A stretch of 44,281 bases of DNA from Candidatus Aenigmatarchaeota archaeon (GTDB taxonomy: Archaea > Aenigmatarchaeota > Aenigmatarchaeia > PWEA01 > JAGHBM01): NCBI GenBank assembly GCA_021162085.1, contig JAGGZI010000014.1, positions 1-44,281 on the forward strand, written 5' to 3'. Below are positions 1 through 8,488 of the stretch, piece by piece. Numbering within the stretch: the first letter of the stretch is position 1; each line of letters opens with the position of its first letter. The notes under the pieces are model-generated. The model ran no database searches. It was given only the letters and a program-made list of their open reading frames with translations, and was not told the origin of the DNA. Both the position numbers and the translations under genes were made by a program.

Positions 1-4
1 AGAT

Positions 5-337
5 TTGACCTCGTACGAAAGAAAATTAAACTCTCTCAGAAGAAGATTAGTATCACTGAGAAAGAAGCCATCATCTCAGATAGAGAAAATAAAGAAATTT
101 GATAAAGAAATAAAGAAAATAGAAAGGAAAATAGAAGATGTAGAGAAAAATGCAATAGAACTTGAGAAGGAAACAAAAATAATAGAAAGAAAGATGAAGA
201 AAAAATCCCCCGAAGTCAAGGAGATGAGGAGCGGATTGTCAAAATTTTTCAAAAGAATAGAATTTTTACATAAAAAGAAATCTAAAATAGAGAATAAAAC
301 TAAGAGGATAAAGAAAAAAATTAAAAAGATGAAGTGA
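5..337 (+). CDS. lysine-rich coiled-coil protein, N-terminus uncertain
   Basis: About 110 residues made almost wholly of Lys/Glu/Arg/Ile heptads, predicted to be one long coiled coil with no membrane segment. The frame opens with TTG at position 5 and stays open to the window edge, so the real start may lie outside. It ends 4 bases before the secretion ATPase, on the same strand, so the two are very likely co-transcribed. A structural or regulatory partner of the pilus machine is possible from position alone; I recognise no family. Confidence 0.6.
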   Translation: MTSYERKLNSLRRRLVSLRKKPSSQIEKIKKFDKEIKKIERKIEDVEKNAIELEKETKIIERKMKKKSPEVKEMRSGLSKFFKRIEFLHKKKSKIENKTKRIKKKIKKMK

Positions 338-341
338 TCTT

Positions 342-1925
342 ATGCCCAAGTCAAAGGAGAAAGAATATGAAATATCCGCAGATAATGTGAAGGCAATAGT
401 AAGGATATACAGTAAAAAGGAGGACTACGTCCCAACCTATGAGCTCATAAGACCTATCATAAAGGAAGCCACCTCAGCAGTGTTAAACTCCATAAGAGAA
501 AAACTAATAAGGTCCATTGGAATAAGTGGCAGGGAGATACTTGATCCAAAGGTCATAGAGGATATAAGAGAGAGATCTCTTAAGGAAGCGGACAAGCTCA
601 TTGCAGAACACATGCCACACATATCCAAGGAAAAGAGGGACATTCTCGCGGGACAACTTGTTCATGAGATGTTTGGACTTGGAGATATAGAACTCCTTTT
701 AAAGGATGATGACTTAGAAGAAATAGTTATAAACAACTCTGAAGAGCCTGTATGGGTTTATCATAAAGAGTATGGATGGCTGAAAACAAACATAAAACTA
801 AAAAGCGAGGGAGAAATTTACAACTACGCATCCATGATTGGAAGAAGGATTGGAAGGCAAATTACAAACCTAAATCCATTGATGGATGCTCATCTAACGA
901 CTGGGGACAGGGTAAATGCCACGTTGTTTCCCATATCAACACAGGGAAACACAATAACCATAAGAAAGTTTGCAAGAAATCCATGGACAATTGTACACCT
1001 CATAGACCCTGAAATAAAAACATTGTCTCCTGAGGTTGCAGCACTATTGTGGTTATCAATAGAATACGAACTAAATGTGATAATTGCAGGGGGTACCGCA
1101 TCTGGAAAAACATCTTTGCTTAACGCATTAACCCCTTTCATGCCACCAACTCAAAGAATCATATCAATAGAGGATACCAGAGAGCTTCAACTTCCTGAAT
1201 TCCTTCACTGGGTTCCCATGACCACAAGAGAGCCAAATCCTGAAGGAAAGGGAGAAGTCAGCATGCTCGAACTTATGGTGAACTCACTGAGAATGAGACC
1301 TGATAGGATAATAGTTGGTGAAATAAGAAGGCAGAGACAGGCTGAAGTTCTTTTCGAGGCAATGCACACTGGACATTCGGTTTATTCGACCCTTCATGCA
1401 AATACCGCCGATGAAGTTAGGAGAAGAATGATAAATCCACCCATATCATTGCCAGAAAGTATGCTGGAGGCACTGCACCTTACAGTTGTTCAGTTCAGGC
1501 ACAGGAGGCTTGGCATAAGAAGGACATTTGAGGTTGCTGAATTCGTTCCATCAATGAGGCCAGGAGGAAAATCAAAGGTAGATGTTAATGTTCTTTATAG
1601 CTGGGACCCAAGGAAAGACGTTATCGAGAGGGTTAGACCCAATGCTAAACTGAGAGATATAAGCATGAGACTTGTTGACGAAATAAGAATGCACACTGGT
1701 ATGTCAGACAAGGAATTTGAAGATAACATAGAAGAAAAGAAAAAAATACTTCAATGGATGCTAAAGCAAAACATAAAGACCGTTAATACTGTTGGTAAGG
1801 TCATTGCAGATTATTATAGAGATAAAGATTACGTATTGAATCTCGTCAAAAAAAATAAAACACCTAAACAGATATTTGAAAAGAAACTATTGGATGAGAT
1901 GAGAGCAAGAGGATTAATAAAATGA
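342..1925 (+). CDS. type IV pilus / Tad-like secretion ATPase (GspE/VirB11 superfamily)
   Basis: A 527-residue hexameric ATPase that would power assembly of pilin filaments at the cytoplasmic membrane. Walker A GGTASGKT is at residues 250-257. The Asp/His-box stretch with IEDTREL follows, Walker B RIIVGEI is near 322-328, and the Arg/His segment with STLHANTADEVRRR comes after it, as in archaeal TadA/FlaI-type enzymes. The N-terminal third is helical and charged. Two TadC-like membrane proteins and a class III pilin follow directly, which fixes the context as a pilus or pseudopilus locus. Length is normal for the archaeal family. It could equally be called a PilT/VirB11 family protein; the exact filament type is inferred. 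Confidence 0.93.
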   Translation: MPKSKEKEYEISADNVKAIVRIYSKKEDYVPTYELIRPIIKEATSAVLNSIREKLIRSIGISGREILDPKVIEDIRERSLKEADKLIAEHMPHISKEKRDILAGQLVHEMFGLGDIELLLKDDDLEEIVINNSEEPVWVYHKEYGWLKTNIKLKSEGEIYNYASMIGRRIGRQITNLNPLMDAHLTTGDRVNATLFPISTQGNTITIRKFARNPWTIVHLIDPEIKTLSPEVAALLWLSIEYELNVIIAGGTASGKTSLLNALTPFMPPTQRIISIEDTRELQLPEFLHWVPMTTREPNPEGKGEVSMLELMVNSLRMRPDRIIVGEIRRQRQAEVLFEAMHTGHSVYSTLHANTADEVRRRMINPPISLPESMLEALHLTVVQFRHRRLGIRRTFEVAEFVPSMRPGGKSKVDVNVLYSWDPRKDVIERVRPNAKLRDISMRLVDEIRMHTGMSDKEFEDNIEEKKKILQWMLKQNIKTVNTVGKVIADYYRDKDYVLNLVKKNKTPKQIFEKKLLDEMRARGLIK

Positions 1926-1935
1926 GAAGATTAAC

Positions 1936-2811
1936 ATGAAGAGAATACCACTTATCCCTGTTCCTATAGAAAAAGCAAAGAGTATATCGAGAAGACTTAG
2001 ATGGATTAGTAAATCTCTTGTTGTTCTTGTGCCAGGATTGAAGAGAGACCTATATCAAAGTGAAATCAACATCAAGCCAATAGAGTACATGGGAATAGTT
2101 CTATTCTCATCAATCTTTTATTCTGTATTATTGGGAGGACTAACATCACTACTCAGCGTAATCTTCAGGGGGGTATTAGATCCAATGGGTATTATAATTG
2201 GCTTATTCTTTTTCTTTGTCACATTTTATTTTCTGAGCTTTTATCCACACATCATTACGAAGAGAAGAGTTAAGAGCTTGGAGATGAACCTTCTTTTTGT
2301 CCTAAGGCACATCCTCATAGAAGTTAGAAGTGGTATACCCCTGTTCAATGCCATGGTTGGTGTGAGCACGGGATATGGTGAAATATCAAAGGAGTTTGAA
2401 AAAGTTGTAAAGGATGTAACCGGAGGATTGGATGAGGTGGATGCTCTGAATAAGATAGCAGAGAGAAACCCATCAATCTATTTCAGAAGGGCAATATGGC
2501 AAATAGTGAATGCCCTAAAGGCTGGGAGTGACATCGGAGATACACTCGAAGCCATAACGGACGATTTTTCTCAAAAGCAAATTACAGAAATAAAGAGTTA
2601 TGGCCAGCAACTAAACCCATGGACAATGCTGTATATGATAATAGCTGTCATAGTACCCAGCCTTGGTCTGACATTCCTCATAATCCTCTCATCATTTTCT
2701 GGAATTACGATACCAAAAGTTATCTTCTCACTTATATTTGTTGGTTTATTTCTATTTCAGATATTTTTCATGGGATTCATTAAAAGCAAAAGACCTTCAG
2801 TTGTGATTTAA
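1936..2811 (+). CDS. type II secretion F (TadC-like) membrane platform protein 1
   Basis: A 291-residue polytopic protein with a T2SSF domain. Paired hydrophobic helices lie near residues 50-100, a cytoplasmic helical domain near 115-215 (RHILIEVRSGIPLFNAM is typical of the first T2SSF repeat), and two C-terminal helices. It would anchor the ATPase and the growing filament in the membrane. The start ATG at 1936 follows a GAGA-type ribosome site. The gene ends directly against the next one, a second T2SSF protein. Archaeal loci often split the platform into two such genes. Confidence 0.88.
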   Translation: MKRIPLIPVPIEKAKSISRRLRWISKSLVVLVPGLKRDLYQSEINIKPIEYMGIVLFSSIFYSVLLGGLTSLLSVIFRGVLDPMGIIIGLFFFFVTFYFLSFYPHIITKRRVKSLEMNLLFVLRHILIEVRSGIPLFNAMVGVSTGYGEISKEFEKVVKDVTGGLDEVDALNKIAERNPSIYFRRAIWQIVNALKAGSDIGDTLEAITDDFSQKQITEIKSYGQQLNPWTMLYMIIAVIVPSLGLTFLIILSSFSGITIPKVIFSLIFVGLFLFQIFFMGFIKSKRPSVVI

Positions 2812-3801
2812 ATGAGAAGAATATATAGAGTGTTTGGACAATTCGCACCTTACAAGAGATCTTTAAAGAATATACTAAGGTATGCGGGGATAGAAGACAT
2901 TTCATCATTGGAGTTTTCAGGATTTATGATATTGTATTCCTCTATACTTGCCATGATAAGCTTTTTGTTGGGATTGTTCCTATTTGATTTTCTTACTTCT
3001 GTTATTATTGCGATAAGCGCTTTCTTCGGGTTCCAGTTGTTCCTTTACGTCATCTTAAGTCTTGTTGTGGATAGTCGGGCAAGACAAATAGAAGAGGTCT
3101 TACCGGATGCGTTGCAGCTGATGTCCGCCAACATAAGAGCTGGGATGACTCTTGACCGAGCATTGTGGCTTGCAGCAAGGCCTGAGTTTGGGCCTCTGGA
3201 AGAAGAAATAAAAAGGTTTGGAAAGAACGTATTCGGTGGGAAATCCATGATTGATTCCTTAAAGGAGATGGGAACCAGAGTCAGGTCAGATATATTGGAT
3301 AGAACCATAAAGCTCATCCAGGAAGGTATAGAATCCGGTGGAGAGATGGCACATTTGCTTGAAGAAACTGCAGCAGATATAAGAAATATAAAGGCGATGA
3401 AACAGGAGATTAAAAGTAACGTTATGATGTATTCTATGTTCATAATATTCGCATCCGTTATAGGGGCGCCTGTTCTTTTCGCGGTTTCCGTTTATTTCAT
3501 AGAAGTTATAAGTGGTTTGTGGAGTGCTCAGACATCTCAAATAGGAAAAACACCATATTATCAAACAGGTATGATAAAAATGAAAGGCCCTCAAGTATCG
3601 AGTGGTGATATGCTCTTATTTTCTGTGTCATCAATAATACTCACCACAGTATTTGGGGCACTCATAATTGGTTTGATACAAAGTGGTAAAGAAAAAAGAG
3701 GATTGAAGTACATACCATTTCTCACAGGCGGTGCCCTCCTGATTTTCTTTGGAGTTAGATTCGTCATATCGTCCATGTTTAGTAGCTTTTTAGGATTTTA
3801 G
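2812..3801 (+). CDS. type II secretion F (TadC-like) membrane platform protein 2
   Basis: A 329-residue membrane protein with the second T2SSF-type domain: LQLMSANIRAGMTLDRALWL about 100 residues in, then a helical region with GIESGGEMAHLLEETA, then three or more C-terminal membrane helices. Its ATG follows the previous stop without any gap, so translation is probably coupled. It likely forms a heteromeric platform with the preceding protein under the ATPase. Function is from family and operon; which pilus it builds is not known. Confidence 0.88.
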   Translation: MRRIYRVFGQFAPYKRSLKNILRYAGIEDISSLEFSGFMILYSSILAMISFLLGLFLFDFLTSVIIAISAFFGFQLFLYVILSLVVDSRARQIEEVLPDALQLMSANIRAGMTLDRALWLAARPEFGPLEEEIKRFGKNVFGGKSMIDSLKEMGTRVRSDILDRTIKLIQEGIESGGEMAHLLEETAADIRNIKAMKQEIKSNVMMYSMFIIFASVIGAPVLFAVSVYFIEVISGLWSAQTSQIGKTPYYQTGMIKMKGPQVSSGDMLLFSVSSIILTTVFGALIIGLIQSGKEKRGLKYIPFLTGGALLIFFGVRFVISSMFSSFLGF

Positions 3802-3814
3802 TTCATTGATAATC

Positions 3815-3850
3815 TTTATAAATGACTATTCTCTAAATATTCTTAGGTGA
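3815..3850 (+). promoter_or_regulatory. TATA box and ribosome site of the pilin gene
   Basis: TTTATAAA at 3815-3822 sits about 25 bases before the likely transcript start. AGGTGA at 3845-3850 is 4 bases before the pilin ATG. The pilin therefore has its own promoter, separate from the ATPase/platform operon, as expected for an abundant subunit. Confidence 0.6.
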
Positions 3851-3854
3851 AAAC

Positions 3855-4319
3855 ATGTTCGGACGAAAAGGACAATCAGCACTAGAGTACTTGATGACCT
3901 ATGGATGGGCTATATTAATAATAATAGTAGTAGGAGGAGTTCTTTACTACTATGGTGTGTTTTCTCCAGGAAAGATCGTTGGAGAAAGCAAAACAGGATT
4001 CAGCAAAGTCCAGGTAGATACATGGGGAATAGATACTAGCGGCAACTTACAATTAGTACTTGAAAACAGGGTAGGTAGCGATATAAACATAACCCAAATA
4101 GAAGTAAAGTCAGGAACAAAGACAGATACTTATACACCTACAGGTGGTATACCACTAACGGCTGGACAAAGGAGTGATCTTGAAACTGTAACACTAACAA
4201 ACAACAAGCTGAATGCTGGTGACACATATAAATTCGATGTTACAATAACTTACTACTTACAGGATTATGGCCCTGGAACAACGTTCAGAAGTACTGGAAT
4301 GCTGTCAGGAACAGCTTAA
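3855..4319 (+). CDS. class III signal-peptide pilin-like protein
   Basis: A 154-residue protein with a short basic N-terminus. The class III signal motif KGQSALEYL (residues 6-14) comes next, then an uninterrupted hydrophobic helix to about residue 32. In methanococci this Q-x-S-x-E-Y signature marks pilins cut before the Gln by the peptidase EppA. The rest is a Thr/Gly/Asp-rich beta-type head, VRNGSD-like with an N-glycosylation sequon (INIT). It follows the secretion ATPase and platform genes and is the likely major subunit. No EppA peptidase is visible in the window. Confidence 0.88.
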   Translation: MFGRKGQSALEYLMTYGWAILIIIVVGGVLYYYGVFSPGKIVGESKTGFSKVQVDTWGIDTSGNLQLVLENRVGSDINITQIEVKSGTKTDTYTPTGGIPLTAGQRSDLETVTLTNNKLNAGDTYKFDVTITYYLQDYGPGTTFRSTGMLSGTA

Positions 4320-4325
4320 GCAAAC

Positions 4326-4345
4326 TATTTTCCTTTTTTTTATTT
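4326..4345 (+). terminator. T-run terminator after the pilin gene
   Basis: A run of T residues with few interruptions starts 7 bases after the pilin stop codon. Archaeal RNA polymerase stops at such U-tracts without a hairpin. Confidence 0.45.
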
Positions 4346-4394
4346 TAATTTTCTATTAATTTCTAGCGTTACATAACCCATTTTCGGTGAGAAG

Positions 4395-4532
4395 ATGATT
4401 GGAATATGTAAATCATGTGGGAAAGTTGCCGAGCTTCGCACATGTCCTGTGTGTGGTGCCTTGGTTTGCTCGAATTGCCTCATACCTGGTGATGGCTGCA
4501 AATTGTGTCACAGTAGAAAAACTATAAAATAG
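4395..4532 (+). CDS. 45-residue double zinc-finger protein
   Basis: A tiny protein read from ATG 4395 to TAG 4532, with the ribosome site GGTGA 4 bases upstream. It carries four Cys-x-x-Cys knuckles, at residues 5/8, 17/20, 25/28 and 35/38, plus His39. Two zinc sites are expected, either in series or cross-braced as in B-box or RING-like folds. Only short linkers separate the knuckles, so nearly the whole chain is metal-binding fold. It stands alone between the pilin T-run and a convergent small gene. Role unknown; nucleic-acid or protein binding is the usual job of such stubs. Confidence 0.7.
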   Translation: MIGICKSCGKVAELRTCPVCGALVCSNCLIPGDGCKLCHSRKTIK

Positions 4533-4541
4533 AAAGAAAAA

Positions 4542-4721
4542 TCAGGCATTCTGCTTGTATATATCCATTTTTTCTTCGTCTGTCAATTCAAATGGTGTTC
4601 CATCTAATCCTTTATAAAGTTTATCTAAACCACTGCCATATGTTATTCTTTCCAATATAACCACTTTTTCATCTGGTCCTAAAGAACTACTTCCTAAAAC
4701 AGCATCAACTTCTCTACTCAT
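4542..4721 (-). CDS. 59-residue acidic protein of unknown function
   Basis: Reads from ATG at 4721 to TGA at 4542. GGAGGTG at 4732-4726 is a near-perfect Shine-Dalgarno, and a TATA box (4761-4770) lies upstream, so the gene is very probably real despite its size. The product starts MSREVDAVLG and has no membrane helix, no cysteines and a net acidic charge. I recognise no family. It converges on the zinc-finger gene with a 9-base gap. Confidence 0.6.
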   Translation of the reverse strand: MSREVDAVLGSSSLGPDEKVVILERITYGSGLDKLYKGLDGTPFELTDEEKMDIYKQNA

Positions 4722-4760
4722 CTCAACACCTCCTTAAAGTATTACTAATATGTAGTTAAT

Positions 4761-4770
4761 ACTATATAAA
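4761..4770 (-). promoter_or_regulatory. TATA box of the 59-residue protein gene
   Basis: TTTATATAGT read on the minus strand, about 25 bases before the expected transcript start and 40 before the ATG. It leaves room for the strong ribosome site. Confidence 0.5.
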
Positions 4771-4820
4771 GTTAACTATTTAGTTTTATTGGGTTCAAGG
4801 TATATGTAAGGTGCTGTTTT

Positions 4821-5399
4821 ATGAGGTTTGGAGCGCTTGAAATTCTTACGAATGATGAAGTTTATGAGCCAAGGGGAGATAGCTTTCTTTTAGCTGAATT
4901 TCTCGAAGGGATGAAAGACCTTGGTGATGTTCTGGATATGGGAACTGGCTCTGGTATTCAGGCACTAGTGGCATCAAAAAATGCAAAAAATGTTTTAGGT
5001 GTGGATGTAAACCCTGAAGCTGTGAAACTGGCAAGAAAAAATGCAAAAATAAATGGCATAAGAAACGCCTCCTTTGTGGTAAGCGACCTATTTGAAAACG
5101 TTAAAGAAAAATTTGACCTGATAATCTTCAATCCACCATACTTGCCAGTTGATGACAAAATAAAAGGAGCAGAGCAATGGTCTTGTGGAAAGAATTTAGA
5201 GATCATAAAAAGGTTTGCAAGAGATGCAAAAAATCACCTGAAGGAGAATGGAAATATCCTAATGGTCATATCTTCCATAACTGGCTTGAAAGGGGTTAAA
5301 AAAATTTTTGAAGAATTTGAATTTAAAGTTGAGGCTGTAGGAAAGAAAAAAATTCCATGGGAAACTCTATATATCCTCGAAATAAAAATTAAAAGTTAA
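4821..5399 (+). CDS. HEMK2/PrmC-type release-factor glutamine methyltransferase
   Basis: A 192-residue class I SAM methyltransferase. The N-terminal VYEPRGDSFLL (about residues 14-24) matches the EPxxDTFLL signature of the archaeal/eukaryotic HEMK2 (Mtq2) group. Motif I DMGTGSG is at 39-45 and the catalytic NPPY at 104-107, the tetrad that binds the target glutamine amide. The known substrate of the family is the GGQ glutamine of class I release factors, and aRF1 with an intact GGQ is encoded at 13486-14691. The archaeal enzyme normally needs a small Trm112-like partner; none is obvious here. Confidence 0.85.
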   Translation: MRFGALEILTNDEVYEPRGDSFLLAEFLEGMKDLGDVLDMGTGSGIQALVASKNAKNVLGVDVNPEAVKLARKNAKINGIRNASFVVSDLFENVKEKFDLIIFNPPYLPVDDKIKGAEQWSCGKNLEIIKRFARDAKNHLKENGNILMVISSITGLKGVKKIFEEFEFKVEAVGKKKIPWETLYILEIKIKS

Positions 5400-5416
5400 A
5401 AATCAATTTATTTCTT

Positions 5417-6244
5417 ATGCCAACGAATCTTCCAGCTGAATGGTACATTGTCAAAGAAGAATACGGCAGAGCCACAGGAAAAGAGAAAATTGAAAAGTTA
5501 AAAAAACTTCTTTCAGTGACACCAACACACAAAGGAGCTGAAAAACTCAGGGCACAACTGAAAAAGAAATTATCTGAGCTGAAAAAGGAGGAAATGAAGA
5601 AAAGAAAATTGAGCAGGAAATCCATGAGCATCCCAAAGGAAGGGTGTGCACGCGTATCAATAATAGGGCTACCAAATTCCGGAAAGTCAACATTTTTGAA
5701 GAAGTTCACAGGTGCAGAACCTAAGATAGCTGAGTACCCTTACACAACAACCAAACCGGAGGTTGGTATGTTCAAGCACAGGGGAATTCTAATACAGATG
5801 ATAGAGATCCCGTCAACGCTCACAAGAGAAGTTCTCTCAATAGCGCACTCATCAGAATTAGTCCTGTTCCTTGTGGGAAAAAACATCGATGAAGCTCAGC
5901 AGTTGAAGGAACTTAGAAAAATAATAGAGAAGGAAAATTTTAAGAGATACATATTCGTCAAGAGTGATATAATGGAGGAAGAGCTATTCAAAAAAATATG
6001 GAAGAAGCTTGATTTGATTAGAATTTACACAAAGGAACATGGAAAGAAAAAAATTGATAATCCTATCATAATGAAAAAAGGCTCAAAGGTGATCGACCTA
6101 TGCAAAAGATTACATAAAGATTTCCTAAGATACTTTAAGTACGCTAAGATAAAAGGACCCTCTGCAAAATTCGATTGGGAGAGAGTTGGGATAGAGCACG
6201 AGCTGGAAGATGGTGACATTGTAGAGATTCATATGAAGGAATAA
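5417..6244 (+). CDS. OBG/DRG-related GTPase with TGS domain and altered G motifs
   Basis: A 275-residue protein. A basic N-terminal helical region (1-75) is followed by a P-loop GLPNSGKST at 84-92, a switch I TTTKPEVG, and a C-terminal TGS domain ending in a GDIVEIH strand. This is the order seen in DRG/OBG ribosome-linked GTPases. Two motifs deviate: the G3 DxPG is replaced by EIPS and the G4 NKxD by VKSD, and the chain is shorter than DRG (about 365). Nucleotide specificity may therefore differ. Role inferred: translation-linked. It starts 17 bases after the methyltransferase and shares its strand. Confidence 0.8.
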   Translation: MPTNLPAEWYIVKEEYGRATGKEKIEKLKKLLSVTPTHKGAEKLRAQLKKKLSELKKEEMKKRKLSRKSMSIPKEGCARVSIIGLPNSGKSTFLKKFTGAEPKIAEYPYTTTKPEVGMFKHRGILIQMIEIPSTLTREVLSIAHSSELVLFLVGKNIDEAQQLKELRKIIEKENFKRYIFVKSDIMEEELFKKIWKKLDLIRIYTKEHGKKKIDNPIIMKKGSKVIDLCKRLHKDFLRYFKYAKIKGPSAKFDWERVGIEHELEDGDIVEIHMKE

Positions 6245-6285
6245 TAAAGTTTTTTATTTATTTGGAAATTGAACATTATTTTAAT

Positions 6286-7275
6286 ATGAAAATAGCATTC
6301 TTTGAGACAAAAAAATGGGAAAGAAACTTCTTGAAAAGAAAATTAAAGAATCATAAAATTAAATTCTTTGAGGAGCGACTGAACCCAGATAATGTGGAAG
6401 AAATAAAGAACTTCGATGTTATATCAGTTTTCATTTATTCTAAAATTAATAAAACAATTCTTCAGAGACTTCCAAAACTGAAGTTAATAACTACAAGGTC
6501 AACCGGATATGACCACATAGACTTAAAAGAATGTAAGAAAAAAGGTATAACCGTTTGCAATGTCCCATTCTACGGTGAGAATACTGTAGCAGAGCATACA
6601 TTTGGCTTGATATTATCTCTTTCAAGAAACATATGCAAGTCATATATAAGGACAATTAATGGAAACTACTCAACCGAAGGCTTAAAGGGATTTGATTTGA
6701 AGGATAAAACACTTGGTGTCATGGGGGCAGGCCATATAGGGCTACATGTCATAAGGATCGCCAAAGGATTTGGAATGAACGTATTGGCATATGATGTAAA
6801 ACAGGATATGTTGCTATCAGAAGTACTTGGCTTCAAGTACGTATCTCTTGGAGAACTTCTTAAAAAGTCAGACATAATAACACTTCATGTTCCTCACAAC
6901 AAATACACACATCATCTCATAAACAGGAAAAATATAAAATTGGTTAAAAGAGGTGCCATACTTATTAACACGTCTCGCGGTGCCGTGGTGGAAACCGAAG
7001 CACTTATAGAAGGGCTAAACAAGAAGATACTGCATGGTGTTGGATTAGATGTCATAGAAGGTGAAGAAGTGATAAAAGAAGAGAAACTTCTCGAGGAGAA
7101 GAAAAGAGAATATATGAAAGACCTTATAAAGAATCAACTCTTGAACAGAGAAAATGTTGTATTCACTCCACATATAGCATTTTACAGCCAAGAGGCTTTA
7201 GAAAGGATTTTAGAGACTACAACAAAAAACATAAATTCCTTCGTCTCAGGCAATCCAGAAAATGTTATTGAGTAG
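6286..7275 (+). CDS. D-isomer-specific 2-hydroxyacid dehydrogenase
   Basis: An NAD-dependent dehydrogenase of about 329 residues, most like D-lactate dehydrogenases. The N-terminal substrate domain contains RSTGYDHID. The Rossmann motif GAGHIG is at residues 147-152 with an acidic residue (YDVK) ending the second strand, favouring NAD. The catalytic Arg is in NTSRGAVVE, the Glu in DVIEGEE, and the His in TPHIAFYS. I chose ATG 6286 (MKIAFFE) over an upstream TTG in frame because it matches the family start. It may reduce pyruvate or another 2-keto acid; the exact substrate cannot be read from sequence. Confidence 0.88.
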   Translation: MKIAFFETKKWERNFLKRKLKNHKIKFFEERLNPDNVEEIKNFDVISVFIYSKINKTILQRLPKLKLITTRSTGYDHIDLKECKKKGITVCNVPFYGENTVAEHTFGLILSLSRNICKSYIRTINGNYSTEGLKGFDLKDKTLGVMGAGHIGLHVIRIAKGFGMNVLAYDVKQDMLLSEVLGFKYVSLGELLKKSDIITLHVPHNKYTHHLINRKNIKLVKRGAILINTSRGAVVETEALIEGLNKKILHGVGLDVIEGEEVIKEEKLLEEKKREYMKDLIKNQLLNRENVVFTPHIAFYSQEALERILETTTKNINSFVSGNPENVIE

Positions 7276-7276
7276 T

Positions 7277-7795
7277 TCACTGCACAGATATATTTGCTTT
7301 CTTCATTATGAATTCTGTCCATCTCTCGGGGTCGCCAACCCCTTCCAACACCATAGATTCTGGATCCCCAGGTGTCTTAAACTTCAAATCTGCAGTACCT
7401 AGGATTCTCTGAGCAAGAGTCCTTTTTGTATGAAAGTAGTCTATGTGATCGTAGGAGACATCCCTTATATCAGTTATAAATATTCCGACTTCCCTGACAA
7501 CTCTATCATCATAGAACACATATTTAATCCTAAATCTTTTAACCTCTGCAATAAAAACGAGAAACATCCCAAAAATAAAAAGTGGTAGGGAAATTGAATG
7601 TATAAACCTCATAGAAGTTAAAGATATGTTGGAGGAACTTACAAGGCCGCTTAAGTAATTGGAAACCAGTTCCCGTGTGGTTAAATTATAGTTAGCTAAT
7701 ATTTTATACAAGAAAGGCACCATTAAGATAAATCCAATGAGATAATACTTGAAAAGTTTTGGCCACAACCTTGAGGGTCTAATTGCAACTTCCAT
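7277..7795 (-). CDS. bPH2 (DUF304) membrane protein
   Basis: A 172-residue protein with two membrane helices (about 15-35 and 68-88). A bacterial-type PH domain follows, with YDDRVVREVGIFITDIRDVSYDHI and a terminal GVGDPERW, typical of the YdbS/YdbT group. It converges on the dehydrogenase gene with a single base between the stops. Function unknown; membrane-associated scaffold is the usual guess. Confidence 0.75.
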   Translation of the reverse strand: MEVAIRPSRLWPKLFKYYLIGFILMVPFLYKILANYNLTTRELVSNYLSGLVSSSNISLTSMRFIHSISLPLFIFGMFLVFIAEVKRFRIKYVFYDDRVVREVGIFITDIRDVSYDHIDYFHTKRTLAQRILGTADLKFKTPGDPESMVLEGVGDPERWTEFIMKKANISVQ

Positions 7796-7889
7796 TCAAA
7801 CCAATAATAATTGGAGTATTTTATTTATAATAATTTTTATTTGGAGATCTCGTACCTGAGTTGTATGTATTCCATCATTTTCCATAATC

Positions 7890-8228
7890 CTAAATAATGC
7901 TAATTGAAAAAATTGTTATAAAGATTATTAAGAATATTAGTATTTCTTTTCTGAACTCCTTTTTGCCTCTGATTAAATCATATGTATAAACTATAAGACA
8001 AGATATTATCTGCCAATAAACCACAAGAACCAGGAGATAAAGTATCACACCAAAAAATGCTCCTATTTGCATATAACTCACCAAATGAATTAGAAAAAAC
8101 ACCTCCATTGTTCTACCGTAAATCATACCCGTAACAGAAAAAAGCAATATTGCTGTAAAAACAATCCCCTTTCTCCAATCAGGTCTTATAAAATCTTTAA
8201 CAAATTTCCAGTCCATATTTAATTTCAT
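7890..8228 (-). CDS. small polytopic membrane protein, unknown
   Basis: About 112 residues with three strong hydrophobic helices (IVFTAILLFSV, VFFLIHLVSYM, VILYLLVLVVYW and a C-terminal IFLIIFITIF run). The reading frame is open further upstream, but that extension (to 8291) runs through the 3' end of tRNA-Met. The start is therefore placed at ATG 8228; ATG 8216 is also possible. It lies 40 bases after the tRNA, same strand, with its own TATA-like ATATTTAAG. No family recognised. Confidence 0.6.
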   Translation of the reverse strand: MKLNMDWKFVKDFIRPDWRKGIVFTAILLFSVTGMIYGRTMEVFFLIHLVSYMQIGAFFGVILYLLVLVVYWQIISCLIVYTYDLIRGKKEFRKEILIFLIIFITIFSISII

Positions 8229-8267
8229 TCTTCTTCGAATTATTAAACTTAATTTCTTAAATATTCT

Positions 8268-8470
8268 TGGTGCCTGGGGTGGGTCAACCATTTCCCCAGA
8301 AAACGCTTTGCGTCTTCAAGTTTTGGGAAGTACAGAGACCTTTTTTGAAAAAGGGATCTGTTTTCGAACCCACGACCTCTAGATTTCTCACCATATCATA
8401 ATCCTCTCAGACTCATCACTCATAACTTTTGTTATGAGTCTAGCGCTCTAACCAACTGAGCTACCCAGGC
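8268..8470 (-). tRNA. tRNA-Met (CAU), two introns
   Basis: The acceptor GCCTGGG pairs with CCCAGGC, A73 and an encoded CCA follow, the D-stem is GCTC/GAGC and the T-stem GTGGG/CCCAC. G1-C72 excludes an initiator; elongator Met is more likely than a CAU Ile tRNA, but that cannot be proved. The anticodon-loop intron (8385-8432, 48 nt, position 37/38) has a perfect BHB: CTCA pairs with TGAG between the cut bulges TA|A and AA|A. A second insertion (8285-8362, 78 nt) interrupts the T-loop after TTCGAA, and its 3' side lacks the 4-bp BHB helix found in most sister genes. Its 5' half resembles the Ala and Arg T-loop introns. It lies 63 nt after tRNA-Ile and is probably co-transcribed. Confidence 0.88.
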
Positions 8471-8488
8471 ATCTGAGATTCTAATTAG

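Noticed and set aside
8229-8291. N-terminal extension of the membrane protein at 7890-8228
   Set aside because: The added residues are encoded by the tRNA-Met 3' end, so an internal ATG was taken as the start.
8385-8432. Box C/D guide RNA inside the tRNA-Met intron (GTGATGA and CTGA present)
   Set aside because: C and D boxes are only 2 bases apart, leaving no guide; no second box pair.
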